64,000 nucleotides of DNA from assembly GCA_031396205.1 (NCBI GenBank), contig JANNKH010000006.1:248001-312000 (forward strand), in the 5' to 3' direction. A program made the position numbers and the translations under genes. The notes beneath the pieces were generated by a model, which ran no database searches, was not told where the DNA came from, and saw only the letters and a list, made by a program, of their open reading frames with translations. Positions 18,303 to 26,357 of the stretch are shown here, one piece after another (position 1 is the first letter of the stretch; each line of letters opens with the position of its first letter). This DNA is from CAISIP01 sp031396205 (GTDB lineage Bacteria > Pseudomonadota > Gammaproteobacteria > Burkholderiales > Burkholderiaceae_C).

Positions 18303-19817
18303 ATGTCCACAGACACTCCCAATATTCTGTTCATCATGGCCGATCAAATGGCCGCACCCCTGCTGCCATTGCACGATCCGCACTCGCCCATCCGGATGCC
18401 GCACCTGGCGGCATTGGCCCGGGATGGCGTTGTCTTCGATTCCGCATACTGCAACAGCCCGTTGTGCGCGCCCTCGCGGTTCTCGCTGGTCAGCGGGCAA
18501 CGGCCGTCGCGAATCGGCGCCTACGACAACGCCGCGGATTTCCCAGCCGACATACCTACCTATGCGCACTACCTGCGCGCCCTGGGTTACCGCACCGCCC
18601 TGTCCGGCAAAATGCATTTCTGCGGGCCGGACCAGCTCCATGGCTATGAAGAGCGCCTGACCAGCGACATCTATCCGGCCGACTACGGCTGGGCCGTCGA
18701 CTGGGACCAGCCCGATGTTCGCGCCAGCTGGTACCACAACATGTCCTCGGTATTGCAGGCAGGGCCCTGCCTGCGCTCGAACCAGCTGGACTTTGACGAA
18801 GAGGTGGTGTTCAAGGCCAACCAATACCTGTTCGACCATGTGCGCAACACGCCCGATCGGCCTTTCTGTCTGACTGTGTCGATGACGCATCCGCATGACC
18901 CGTACACCATCCCGGCCGAATTCTGGAATCTGTACGACGATATTGATATCCCGATGCCCATCGTCAACATCGACCAGGCGCAACAAGACCCGCATTCCGA
19001 ACGCATCCTCAAGGTGATCGACCTGTGGGGCAAGACGATGCCACCCGAGGCCGTCCGGCGGGCGCGGCGCGCTTATTTCGGCGCTTGCAGCTACATCGAC
19101 GCCAACATCGGCAGGCTGATGCAAACGCTGACCGACTGCGGCCTGCGCGACGACACCATCGTCGTGTTCTCGGGTGACCATGGGGACATGCTCGGCGAGC
19201 GCGGCCTTTGGTACAAGATGCACTGGTTCGAGGCGTCGGCCCGGGTGCCGATGGTGGTCAATGCGCCAGGGCGCTTCGCGCCCGGACGGGTGGCGCAGTC
19301 CGTGTCCACCATCGACCTGCTGCCGACGTTTGTCGCCATGGCGGGCGGAAGTCTTGACAGTGGGCTGACCATCGACGGCCGCTCCCTGATGCCGCACCTG
19401 TCAGGCGGCCAAGGCCACGACGAGGTGATCGGCGAGTACATGGCCGAGGGCTCGCGCGAAACCGTGGTCATGATCCGACGCGGCCGCTACAAGTTCGTCC
19501 ACGCAGCGCAGGATCCCGACCTGCTGTTCGATGTGCAGGCCGATCCGCGTGAGTTGAATAACCTGGCGCAGGCACCGCAACACCAGGCGCTGCTCGCGTC
19601 CTTGTTGGACGAGGTGGCCGAGCGCTGGGACCTGCCGGCGCTGAATGCCCGGGTGCTCGATAGCCAGCGCCGGCGCCGGCTGGTGTACGCAGCGCAGAAA
19701 AAGGGCAAGCGCCCGAGTTGGGATCACCAGCCATTCGTCGACGCCAGCGGACAATACATGCGCAACCACATCGACCTGGACGACCTGGAGCGGCGGGCAC
19801 GTTTTCCGATTCCCTGA
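18303..19817 (+). CDS. betC: Choline sulfatase
   Basis: Type I sulfatase (EC 3.1.6.6) that hydrolyses choline-O-sulfate to choline and sulfate. The 504-residue protein has the metal-binding MADQ (Asp14), the sulfatase signature CAPSR with Cys55 as the residue converted to formylglycine, GKMHFCGP, SMTHPHDPY and FSGDHGDMLGERGLWYK. The C-terminal block LRRARFPIP-like (ERRARFPIP) is typical of choline sulfatases. The frame is open to 18234; I chose ATG 18303 because the earlier residues lack homology. No betA, betB or choline-binding protein gene is adjacent, so choline must be used elsewhere. Confidence 0.93.
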   Translation: MSTDTPNILFIMADQMAAPLLPLHDPHSPIRMPHLAALARDGVVFDSAYCNSPLCAPSRFSLVSGQRPSRIGAYDNAADFPADIPTYAHYLRALGYRTALSGKMHFCGPDQLHGYEERLTSDIYPADYGWAVDWDQPDVRASWYHNMSSVLQAGPCLRSNQLDFDEEVVFKANQYLFDHVRNTPDRPFCLTVSMTHPHDPYTIPAEFWNLYDDIDIPMPIVNIDQAQQDPHSERILKVIDLWGKTMPPEAVRRARRAYFGACSYIDANIGRLMQTLTDCGLRDDTIVVFSGDHGDMLGERGLWYKMHWFEASARVPMVVNAPGRFAPGRVAQSVSTIDLLPTFVAMAGGSLDSGLTIDGRSLMPHLSGGQGHDEVIGEYMAEGSRETVVMIRRGRYKFVHAAQDPDLLFDVQADPRELNNLAQAPQHQALLASLLDEVAERWDLPALNARVLDSQRRRRLVYAAQKKGKRPSWDHQPFVDASGQYMRNHIDLDDLERRARFPIP

Positions 19818-20073
19818 CCGTTCAATGCCGCTAGCACCCGATTCCTGCGAAACACTCGATCGCAGAGTGATTCAGCCATGATTCCCCCGCAAGCGAATAT
19901 CCTGATCCGCGCGGGCAGGATGCCAACCCCATCCGGGAAGACGTTCTGATGACGGCCAACGGAGAGTTCGCCGAGCGCAAACCTGGAGGCGCGCATATGG
20001 ACCAGGTCGCAGAACAGGCGGGCGAGGTGCGGGGGCACCGGTATCGCCCGCCACCGCAGCGCGGTCTGACGCT

Positions 20074-21324
20074 TCAGGCCGGCGCCAGCCTTGTGCGTCG
20101 CACCCGGCGCACCCGAAACGCGCTGACGATCAGCACACCCTGGACGACTACCAGACCCAGCCAGATGCCTTGGTAGTTGCCCTGGTCCATCAGACGGCCG
20201 AAAATCAGCGGCGCGACCGCCTGGCCAATGTCGAGCCCCGCATACACCACGCCATACACGCGGCCGGTTGCGTTGTCCGGCGTCGACTTTTTGACCAGCA
20301 AATCCCGTGACGGGCCTGCGATGCCACTGGAAAAACCCATGACGCCGAACAACAGCGGAACCAGAAAACCCGGCACCGGCGCAAACCCGACGACCAGGGC
20401 CACGCAGGCGGCAATGCCGAACCCCGCACCCACGATGCGTTCGCAACGCGACGGGTCTGAGGCCAGGAATCCGCCCAGCACCATGCCGGCGGCCGCGCAC
20501 ACCATATACAGGGTCAGGCACAGCGCAACCTGCGTCAGCGGGAAGTCATGCAGATGCCGCGCCGCCTCGGGCGCAAAAGCCTGGATGACGCTCAGCGCCA
20601 TGGCGTAGAAGAAAAAGAATGCGAAACACATCCAGACGGCCGGAATCCGCAGGAAATCCAGGTCGCCTTCCCGGCTTCGCGCGCCCGTATCGAGGCCGGC
20701 CACCGGGGCGGCAGGTGCCAACGCCAGTTTCTTGCGCTGCAGCCATACCAGCACAAGCACCGACCAGGCCAGCACGCCGGCGCACACGAGCGCCACCCGC
20801 CAGGACGCCAGCAAGGTAATGGGCACCAGCATTGCCGGCGCCAGGGCCCAGCCCAGGCTACCGGTGATGCCATGCACGCTATACGCATGGCCGAGCCGCA
20901 ACGGATGGATCTTGCGGTTGAGCAGGGTGTAGTCGACCGGATGGAACACCCCGTTGCCGATGCCGCCCACGACGGCCGACAGGGCCAGCATCGCGTAACT
21001 GGTACTGGCCGCGTAACCCATCGCAGCCAGCCCGATCAGGCCCAGTCCGGCAAACAGGATCGGACGCGGGCCAAACCGGTCCACCAGGAACCCCGACGCC
21101 GTCTGCACCGCGCACGAGACGACGAAGAACAGCGTCATCAGGAAACCAAGTTCGGTGTAGCTGACCTGGAACGCCTCCTTGAGCCAAGGAAACAGCGGCG
21201 CCAGCAGCAGTTGGCTGAAATGGCTGATCAGGTGGGCCATGCCAACCAGGGCGATGACCGCGGCATCCTGCGGCAAGTTGCTGTCGGACACGCGGGTTGC
21301 GGCGGGCGCAGAGGCTGGATTCAT
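20074..21324 (-). CDS. Major facilitator superfamily transporter
   Basis: 416-residue MFS protein with about 12 membrane helices in two halves and the inter-helix 2-3 motif as DRFGPRPILF. The GNGVFHPVDYTLLN block resembles the fosmidomycin-resistance (Fsr-like) branch. I chose ATG 21324; the open frame to 21423 is hydrophilic and overlaps the divergent AraC gene. Substrate unknown. It diverges from an AraC regulator (77 bases between starts) that probably controls it. A choline-related role is conceivable because betC is next door, but the two are convergent and nothing else supports it. Confidence 0.87.
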   Translation of the reverse strand: MNPASAPAATRVSDSNLPQDAAVIALVGMAHLISHFSQLLLAPLFPWLKEAFQVSYTELGFLMTLFFVVSCAVQTASGFLVDRFGPRPILFAGLGLIGLAAMGYAASTSYAMLALSAVVGGIGNGVFHPVDYTLLNRKIHPLRLGHAYSVHGITGSLGWALAPAMLVPITLLASWRVALVCAGVLAWSVLVLVWLQRKKLALAPAAPVAGLDTGARSREGDLDFLRIPAVWMCFAFFFFYAMALSVIQAFAPEAARHLHDFPLTQVALCLTLYMVCAAAGMVLGGFLASDPSRCERIVGAGFGIAACVALVVGFAPVPGFLVPLLFGVMGFSSGIAGPSRDLLVKKSTPDNATGRVYGVVYAGLDIGQAVAPLIFGRLMDQGNYQGIWLGLVVVQGVLIVSAFRVRRVRRTRLAPA

Positions 21325-21401
21325 GGCGTCTATCGTATGATCGCGCACACATTCCCGTATGCGATGAATGGCCAATCTTTGTCGAATACCAGCCAATCCC
21401 G

Positions 21402-22253
21402 ATGGCCCGCCGACCGCAGACACCGTTGACCCCGGTGGGAGACACCGATCCGTTTCGGCCCAGCGCCGAGCGGCCGGTGCGGGTGCGCGCCCGTACCTTG
21501 CCGGCCGACACCCATTTCGAGCCGCACCAGCATCAGTGGGCGCAGCTTGCCTACTGCTCGAGTGGTGTGCTGCAGGTGACCGCGGCGCACAGCGCCGCAG
21601 CGCGCGACGAGATGACGTACATCGTGCCGTTCTCGCGCGCCGTGTGGATAGCGCCCGATTCGCGCCATGCGGTCAACGCACTGGAAGACGCGGCCTTTCG
21701 CACCTTGTATATCCACGCCCAGGCAGCGCCGGCCGGCTGGCAGACCTGCAGGATGATCGTCGTGTCAAACCTGCTGCGCGAATTGGTACGTGCGCTGGAC
21801 GACCTGGGCCATGCGCTGGCAGATCCGGCAAACAACCAGACCCAGGCTATGGTGCGCGAGTCCCGGATCGCGGCGCTGGTGCTGGACGAACTGGAAAATG
21901 CGCCGATGCAGCAACTGGGTGTGCCGCTCCCGCATCCGCAAACCGGTGACAACCGCCTGCGCATGTTGTGCGACGCGGTATTGTGGGCGCCGGCCGAGCG
22001 TTCGACACTGGCCCAATGGGCGCGTGACGTCGGCGCCAGCGAACGCACCATCGCCCGGCTGTTTCGCAGCGAATTGGGGACCAGCTTTCAGCAATGGCGG
22101 CAACAGGTCGTGCTGGCGCATGCGCTGCCGATGCTGGCCCGTGGCATGCCGGTGGGACAGGTTGCAAGTGCAAGCGGATATGCCAGCGACAGCGCCTTCA
22201 CTGCCATGTTCAAGGAGGCGATGGGGCAGCCGCCGAGCGAATTTCGGCGCTAG
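21402..22253 (+). CDS. AraC family transcriptional regulator with cupin sensor domain
   Basis: 283 residues. The N-terminal cupin (PHQHQWAQLAYCSSGVLQV) forms the ligand-binding half; the C-terminal part has the two AraC helix-turn-helix motifs (TLAQWARDVGASERTIARLF and PVGQVASASGYASDSAFTAM) and ends FKEAMGQPPSEFRR. Likely controls the divergent MFS gene. ATG 21402 was chosen because homology begins there; earlier in-frame residues overlap the promoter region. Confidence 0.9.
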   Translation: MARRPQTPLTPVGDTDPFRPSAERPVRVRARTLPADTHFEPHQHQWAQLAYCSSGVLQVTAAHSAAARDEMTYIVPFSRAVWIAPDSRHAVNALEDAAFRTLYIHAQAAPAGWQTCRMIVVSNLLRELVRALDDLGHALADPANNQTQAMVRESRIAALVLDELENAPMQQLGVPLPHPQTGDNRLRMLCDAVLWAPAERSTLAQWARDVGASERTIARLFRSELGTSFQQWRQQVVLAHALPMLARGMPVGQVASASGYASDSAFTAMFKEAMGQPPSEFRR

Positions 22254-22389
22254 TGGCCCAGAGCCAACGTGCCGCGCCACGGAAACGCGCAGTGCGGCGC
22301 CGGACCAAATCCTGATCCAGACCAATGCCGCGCCCGCGCGCCACACTGTGGGTCGACATCACTGCGCGATGACGAGAAAAGCGGCTTGT

Positions 22390-22424
22390 GTTTGACATAA
22401 CAAGTTGCTAGACTGGCGTCAAAC
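22390..22424. promoter_or_regulatory. Inverted repeat over the candidate promoter of the PEP-CTERM gene
   Basis: GTTTGAC and GTCAAAC form a 7-base inverted repeat 21 bases apart. A TTGTGT (22386) / TAGACT (22409) pair with a 17-base spacer overlaps it. This looks like a promoter with an operator about 90 bases before the PEP-CTERM gene; the regulator is unknown. Confidence 0.3.
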
Positions 22425-22505
22425 TTTGTCAAGACGCACATGAGTCACGCTGGATTCGCCATCGTGAAACGACCAAACTGCGCCGACACTTCGGGAGCCA
22501 TCCTC

Positions 22506-23846
22506 ATGCGAAACTTTTCCTGCACGCCCGGCAACCTGCGGGCGATTGTTGGTGCCGCATTTTTGCTGGCAACCGTTCCCATCGCACATGCGTTTCCCTC
22601 GTTTCATCCGACCAATTGCGCAACCTCCAACTGCCATAACAGCCCGATTCTGGCGCCCACACCGGCTGACGGCGGAACACTGAGTTTTGGAACCAATGGG
22701 TTCACGCTGGTCGGCCAAAGCTCCCTGGCAACATGGACGCTTAAAAATAACCGCCCTGTATCGACCGGATCTGGCGCTGCAAACAAGGGCGGCGGATTCT
22801 CCGGCAGTTTCCCTGCCATTGCGGCGGGTAGCGACTTCTCTTCCGGCTTCCCGCTCGCCATTGTTGGAAATAACGGCTATCTGACGCCGCAGTTGTCCCA
22901 AGGCTACACCTATACGTACACGCCTGGAGCGCGCGGTACGGACAGCCGCAGCATTTCATTCACCCCCAGCAACGGCTTTAGCGGTACACCACCAACGGCG
23001 ACCATCACGTTGCAGGGCCAAGGCGTGGCACCCCTGCTCAGCCTTGCAGGATCGCAGACCAACGCCGGCAATGTACGGCTGGGCGCCAGTGGAACTGCGG
23101 CCACGGTCGCGGTCACCAATGTCGGTGATGGCAACTTGTCCGGGCTGGGCGGTGTCAGCAATCTGCAGGGCAACGTTACTGCGGCAGGCGGAGCGTTCTC
23201 GGGCGGATCGGTCGCTTTCAATTTGGCCGACGCCGCGTCACAACAGGTGGGATTTACATTCACGCCAACCAGCCGCGGCCTGGCCTCTGCCGCGATCAGC
23301 GTTGAAGCCGGCAATGGCCACGGTGATGGATCGAATCAGGCGCAAACGGTATTGATGCAGCTCGAAGGGACCGGCGTCGGGCCGCAATACGGGGCTTCCG
23401 TGGTGCCGGATGGAACCATCAGTTTTGGCGACGTGGTGAGCCAGGGCGTCCAGATGCTGTCAATCACCAACACCACAACCGACGCCGAGCTTGGATCCCT
23501 CACCGGGTTGACGCTGCTGTCGTTCCAGATATCCGGCCTTGACGCCGGTCTGTTTTCACTCACGGGGTTTACCGCAGGTACGGTGCTGGGCAAGGGCGAG
23601 ACCCTCGATCTCGGCGTCGTGTTCAATGCCGGCGCAGTGCCGGGCGCGCATGCGGCAACCCTGAGCCTGCTGACCGACGAAGCTGCCGCATTGGGCCAGA
23701 CAGGCAATGGATTCAGCTACACGCTGTCGGCGGCAACCATTGCAGCTGCGCCGGTGCCCGAACCGGAAATGGCAGTGTTGCTGCTGGCCGGGTTGGGCGT
23801 CATCGGCATGCGCATGCGCGCGCGTCGACGTCTTTCCGGGGCCTGA
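22506..23846 (+). CDS. PEP-CTERM anchored surface protein with choice-of-anchor D type repeats and one haem-like motif
   Basis: 446-residue exported protein. Signal peptide residues 1-29 (cleavage after AHA). Just after it lies Cys38-X4-Cys43-His44, a c-type-haem-like site with four rather than two spacer residues. The body has three or so beta-sandwich blocks of the choice-of-anchor D / ASH kind (ISFTPSNGFSG, FTPTSRGLASA, GTISFGDVVSQG). The C-terminus is a PEP-CTERM sorting signal: VPEPE, a hydrophobic helix and a basic tail (RARRR), recognised by exosortase EpsH/XrtA-type proteins coded elsewhere. The ATG at 22506 has GGGAG seven bases before it. Function beyond surface display is unknown. 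Confidence 0.85.
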   Translation: MRNFSCTPGNLRAIVGAAFLLATVPIAHAFPSFHPTNCATSNCHNSPILAPTPADGGTLSFGTNGFTLVGQSSLATWTLKNNRPVSTGSGAANKGGGFSGSFPAIAAGSDFSSGFPLAIVGNNGYLTPQLSQGYTYTYTPGARGTDSRSISFTPSNGFSGTPPTATITLQGQGVAPLLSLAGSQTNAGNVRLGASGTAATVAVTNVGDGNLSGLGGVSNLQGNVTAAGGAFSGGSVAFNLADAASQQVGFTFTPTSRGLASAAISVEAGNGHGDGSNQAQTVLMQLEGTGVGPQYGASVVPDGTISFGDVVSQGVQMLSITNTTTDAELGSLTGLTLLSFQISGLDAGLFSLTGFTAGTVLGKGETLDLGVVFNAGAVPGAHAATLSLLTDEAAALGQTGNGFSYTLSAATIAAAPVPEPEMAVLLLAGLGVIGMRMRARRRLSGA

Positions 23847-24028
23847 CACTGTCAGGAAATGCCGCCGCGACGGCCGTCGATCGCGCGGGCCGGCGTGCGA
23901 GAGTCTGCGCCGATGGCGCGGCGTTTCGCAACCCACGCAGAGCTCTTGTCCACGCGACGCGTCAGCCACGCCGTGCACGCGGAAATAGCGGCGATGATAC
24001 GATCCGCGACCCACAACCGAGGACCTGC

Positions 24029-25615
24029 ATGCATCTGAATCCACCCGCGCGCGCCGGCGCACGGATCTTGGCCTCCATGGCCCTGTCGCTGGGACTTGCC
24101 AGTTCCCACGCCGCAACGGTGCGCGTCGCCAACCAGGGCGATGTGTTGTCGCTGGACCCGCATTCTTTCAACGAGGCGGTGCAGCTGTCCTTCCTCAACA
24201 ATGTGTTCGAGGCATTGGCCACCCGCGGCAAGGACCTCAAGCTGACGCCATCGCTGGCAACCGCCTGGAAAGCCACTGGGCCGAACAGCTGGCGGTTTGA
24301 GTTGCGGCGCAATGTGCAGTTCCATGATGGCGCGCCGTTCTCCGCTGATGACGTGGTGTTCTCGCTCGAGCGTGCACGTGGCGAAGGCTCCGATATCAAA
24401 TCGCAACTCGCGTCGGTCAAGGCTGTGCGCAAGGTGTCGGACTTTGTCGTCGAGCTGGAGACATCGGCGCCGAACCCGATCCTGCCGGAACTGCTGACCA
24501 ATGTGCTGATCATGAACCGCAAGTGGGCCGATGCCAACCAGGCCAGCAGACCCGTCGACCGCCGCAAAGGCATCGAAAACGCCGCATCGTTTCGCGCCAA
24601 CGGCACTGGCCCGTTCCGGGTGCGCGAGCGCCAGCCCAGCGCGCGTACCGTGCTGCAGCGTTCACCGACTTGGTGGAACAAGTTCGAGACCAATCTGGAC
24701 GAAGTCGTGTTCCTTCCGATCGAGAACAGCGCAACCCGGGTTGCGGCGCTGCTGTCGGGAGAGGTCGACGTGATCGACCCGGTGCCGCTGCAGGACATTC
24801 CGCGGGTTAACAGTTCGCCCAGGCTGCAAGTGATCGAGAACCCGGAATTGCGGGTGATATTTCTCGGTTTTGATCACAAGCGCGACGTGTTGCCAAATTC
24901 CAGCATCACCGACAAGAACCCGTTCAAGGACAAGCGGGTTCGCCAGGCCTTTTACCAGGCGATTGATATCCAGAGCATCAAGACGCAGATCATGCGCAAC
25001 GCGTCGCGCCCCACCGGCGCGATGCTGGCGCCGGGCATTCAGGGACACGTACCCGACATGGATGCGCGTTTGCCGTTCGACCTGGCGGCATCAAAGAAGC
25101 TGCTGGCAGATGCCGGCTACCCGAATGGATTCGAGGTCGGCATGAACTGCCCGAACGACCGCTATGTGAACGATTCGGAAATCTGCCAGGCGGTGGCTGC
25201 CAACCTCTCGCGGGCTGGCGTCAGGATCAAGCTGCAGGCCGAGTCCAAAACCACCTATTTCCCCAAGGGACTCAAGCGCGAGATGGGTTTCTTCATGCTC
25301 GGCTGGTCACCGGCCGGCTACGATGCGCACAACCTGCTGTTCACCGTGATGGCCACGCCGACGGGCAACCAGGGCAGCTGGAATTTTGGTGCCTACAGCA
25401 ATCCGAAACTGGACGAACTGACGACGAAGATCCAGTCCGAACTGGACCAGGGCAGGCGCAACACGATGATCAAGGAAGCGCTGCAGTTGCATGCCGACGA
25501 CATCGGCCATATCCCGCTGCATCAGCAGACGCTGTCCTGGGGCATGAAGAAGAACATCGACGCCTACCAGCGCGCCGATGGCTTCATGCTGTTCAAGTGG
25601 ATGAACGTCAAGTAA
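24029..25615 (+). CDS. Orphan peptide-binding protein of an ABC transporter (DppA/SBP_bac_5 family)
   Basis: 528-residue periplasmic solute-binding protein, cluster C. Signal peptide about 1-28 (LASSHA). Family blocks include LDPHSFNEAVQ, WRFELRRNVQFHDGAPFSADDVVFS, NPFKDKRVRQAFYQAID and KKLLADAGYPNGFEV. It is a clear paralogue of the DppA at 50729-52303, sharing long near-identical stretches, but has no permease or ATPase beside it; it may feed the Dpp permease at 45-50 kb. RBS GAGGA precedes the ATG. Confidence 0.9.
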   Translation: MHLNPPARAGARILASMALSLGLASSHAATVRVANQGDVLSLDPHSFNEAVQLSFLNNVFEALATRGKDLKLTPSLATAWKATGPNSWRFELRRNVQFHDGAPFSADDVVFSLERARGEGSDIKSQLASVKAVRKVSDFVVELETSAPNPILPELLTNVLIMNRKWADANQASRPVDRRKGIENAASFRANGTGPFRVRERQPSARTVLQRSPTWWNKFETNLDEVVFLPIENSATRVAALLSGEVDVIDPVPLQDIPRVNSSPRLQVIENPELRVIFLGFDHKRDVLPNSSITDKNPFKDKRVRQAFYQAIDIQSIKTQIMRNASRPTGAMLAPGIQGHVPDMDARLPFDLAASKKLLADAGYPNGFEVGMNCPNDRYVNDSEICQAVAANLSRAGVRIKLQAESKTTYFPKGLKREMGFFMLGWSPAGYDAHNLLFTVMATPTGNQGSWNFGAYSNPKLDELTTKIQSELDQGRRNTMIKEALQLHADDIGHIPLHQQTLSWGMKKNIDAYQRADGFMLFKWMNVK

Positions 25616-25895
25616 ACGCCGCCTGGTCACCAATAGGTGCCGTTGCCGGTTGCAATGAACTGCGCCGGCGCGCCACGCCCGCCACCAGCGGCGCCCCGAT
25701 CGCCAGCAATCGATCATCGATGGCTCGGGAACCGCACTGCCTCAACCCGGTTTCACCACGCTGCGCGTATTGCATGTGCTCGACACCATTTGTCGCCCGG
25801 TCGTGCACCCGGGTGCCGATCATGCCGGTGCACAGGAGGCATACGGCAAGTACCCCGCTGGGCAGGCTGGGGCGGCAGCGACGGTTTTGCTGCAT
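25608..25895 (-). CDS. Candidate small exported protein, hypothetical
   Basis: A 95-residue frame I do not recognise. It starts MQQNRRCRPSLPSGV followed by a hydrophobic stretch (LAVCLLCTGMIG), which looks like a signal peptide, and is preceded by GGAG nine bases before the ATG. Third codon positions are mostly G or C as in neighbouring genes. The rest is Arg/Ala-rich without a motif. It overlaps the end of the convergent binding-protein gene by 8 bases. It could be chance. The remaining intergenic bases to psiF (25896-26097) show nothing else. Confidence 0.35.
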   Translation of the reverse strand: MQQNRRCRPSLPSGVLAVCLLCTGMIGTRVHDRATNGVEHMQYAQRGETGLRQCGSRAIDDRLLAIGAPLVAGVARRRSSLQPATAPIGDQAAFT

Positions 25896-26097
25896 GGCGG
25901 GCGACTCCAATTTTCCGGAACCGTGGCACGCTCTGGACCTGTTCAACCAACCAGGCGCGTCCACTATTGGTGGTATTACAGGCTGATCGCGCGACCATAC
26001 GATGGATACACCTGCACAACAGGCCGGCCGACCAACGACGCTGGTGCAGGAGTTCAAACCCGAACGCCTGTATTCATCATCTCATCAGGGAGTCACC

Positions 26098-26304
26098 ATG
26101 AAAAATCTGTTATCCGTACTGGCCATCGGTCTCGCACTGGGCTTTGGCTTTGCCGCCCAGGCCGAGGAAAAAACCAAAACCCCGCAACAAAACAAGATGG
26201 CCCAATGCAACAAAGATGCGGTTGGCAAGACCGGTGACGAACGCAAAGGTTTCATGAAGACCTGCCTGAGCGCGAAGAAGGTCGCGCAAGCGGCCAAGTC
26301 ATAG
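26098..26304 (+). CDS. psiF: PsiF-family small periplasmic protein
   Basis: 68-residue protein with a Sec signal peptide (residues 1-22, AQA) and one PsiF repeat: KMAQCNKDAVGKTGDERKGF then CLS. In E. coli the psiF product is phosphate-starvation inducible but its function is unknown. The ATG at 26098 has GGGAG ahead of it; no Pho box was recognised. Lys-rich C-terminus. Family assignment is good, regulation by phosphate here is only inferred. Confidence 0.82.
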   Translation: MKNLLSVLAIGLALGFGFAAQAEEKTKTPQQNKMAQCNKDAVGKTGDERKGFMKTCLSAKKVAQAAKS

Positions 26305-26316
26305 ACCCGAGCGGCG

Positions 26317-26352
26317 GGCGCAGGCCGGCACGCATGCGGTCGGGCCTGCGCC
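26317..26352. terminator. Strong hairpin between psiF and dnaE2 (probable bidirectional terminator)
   Basis: A perfect 10-base inverted repeat, GGCGCAGGCC and GGCCTGCGCC, with a 16-base loop, fills the gap between two convergent genes. There is no long T run, so efficiency is uncertain. Confidence 0.55.
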
Positions 26353-26357
26353 TTGCG

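Noticed and set aside
19818..20073. Gene fragment between betC and the MFS gene
   Set aside because: A minus-strand frame here looks slightly protein-like, but has no start, RBS or motif, so I did not call it.
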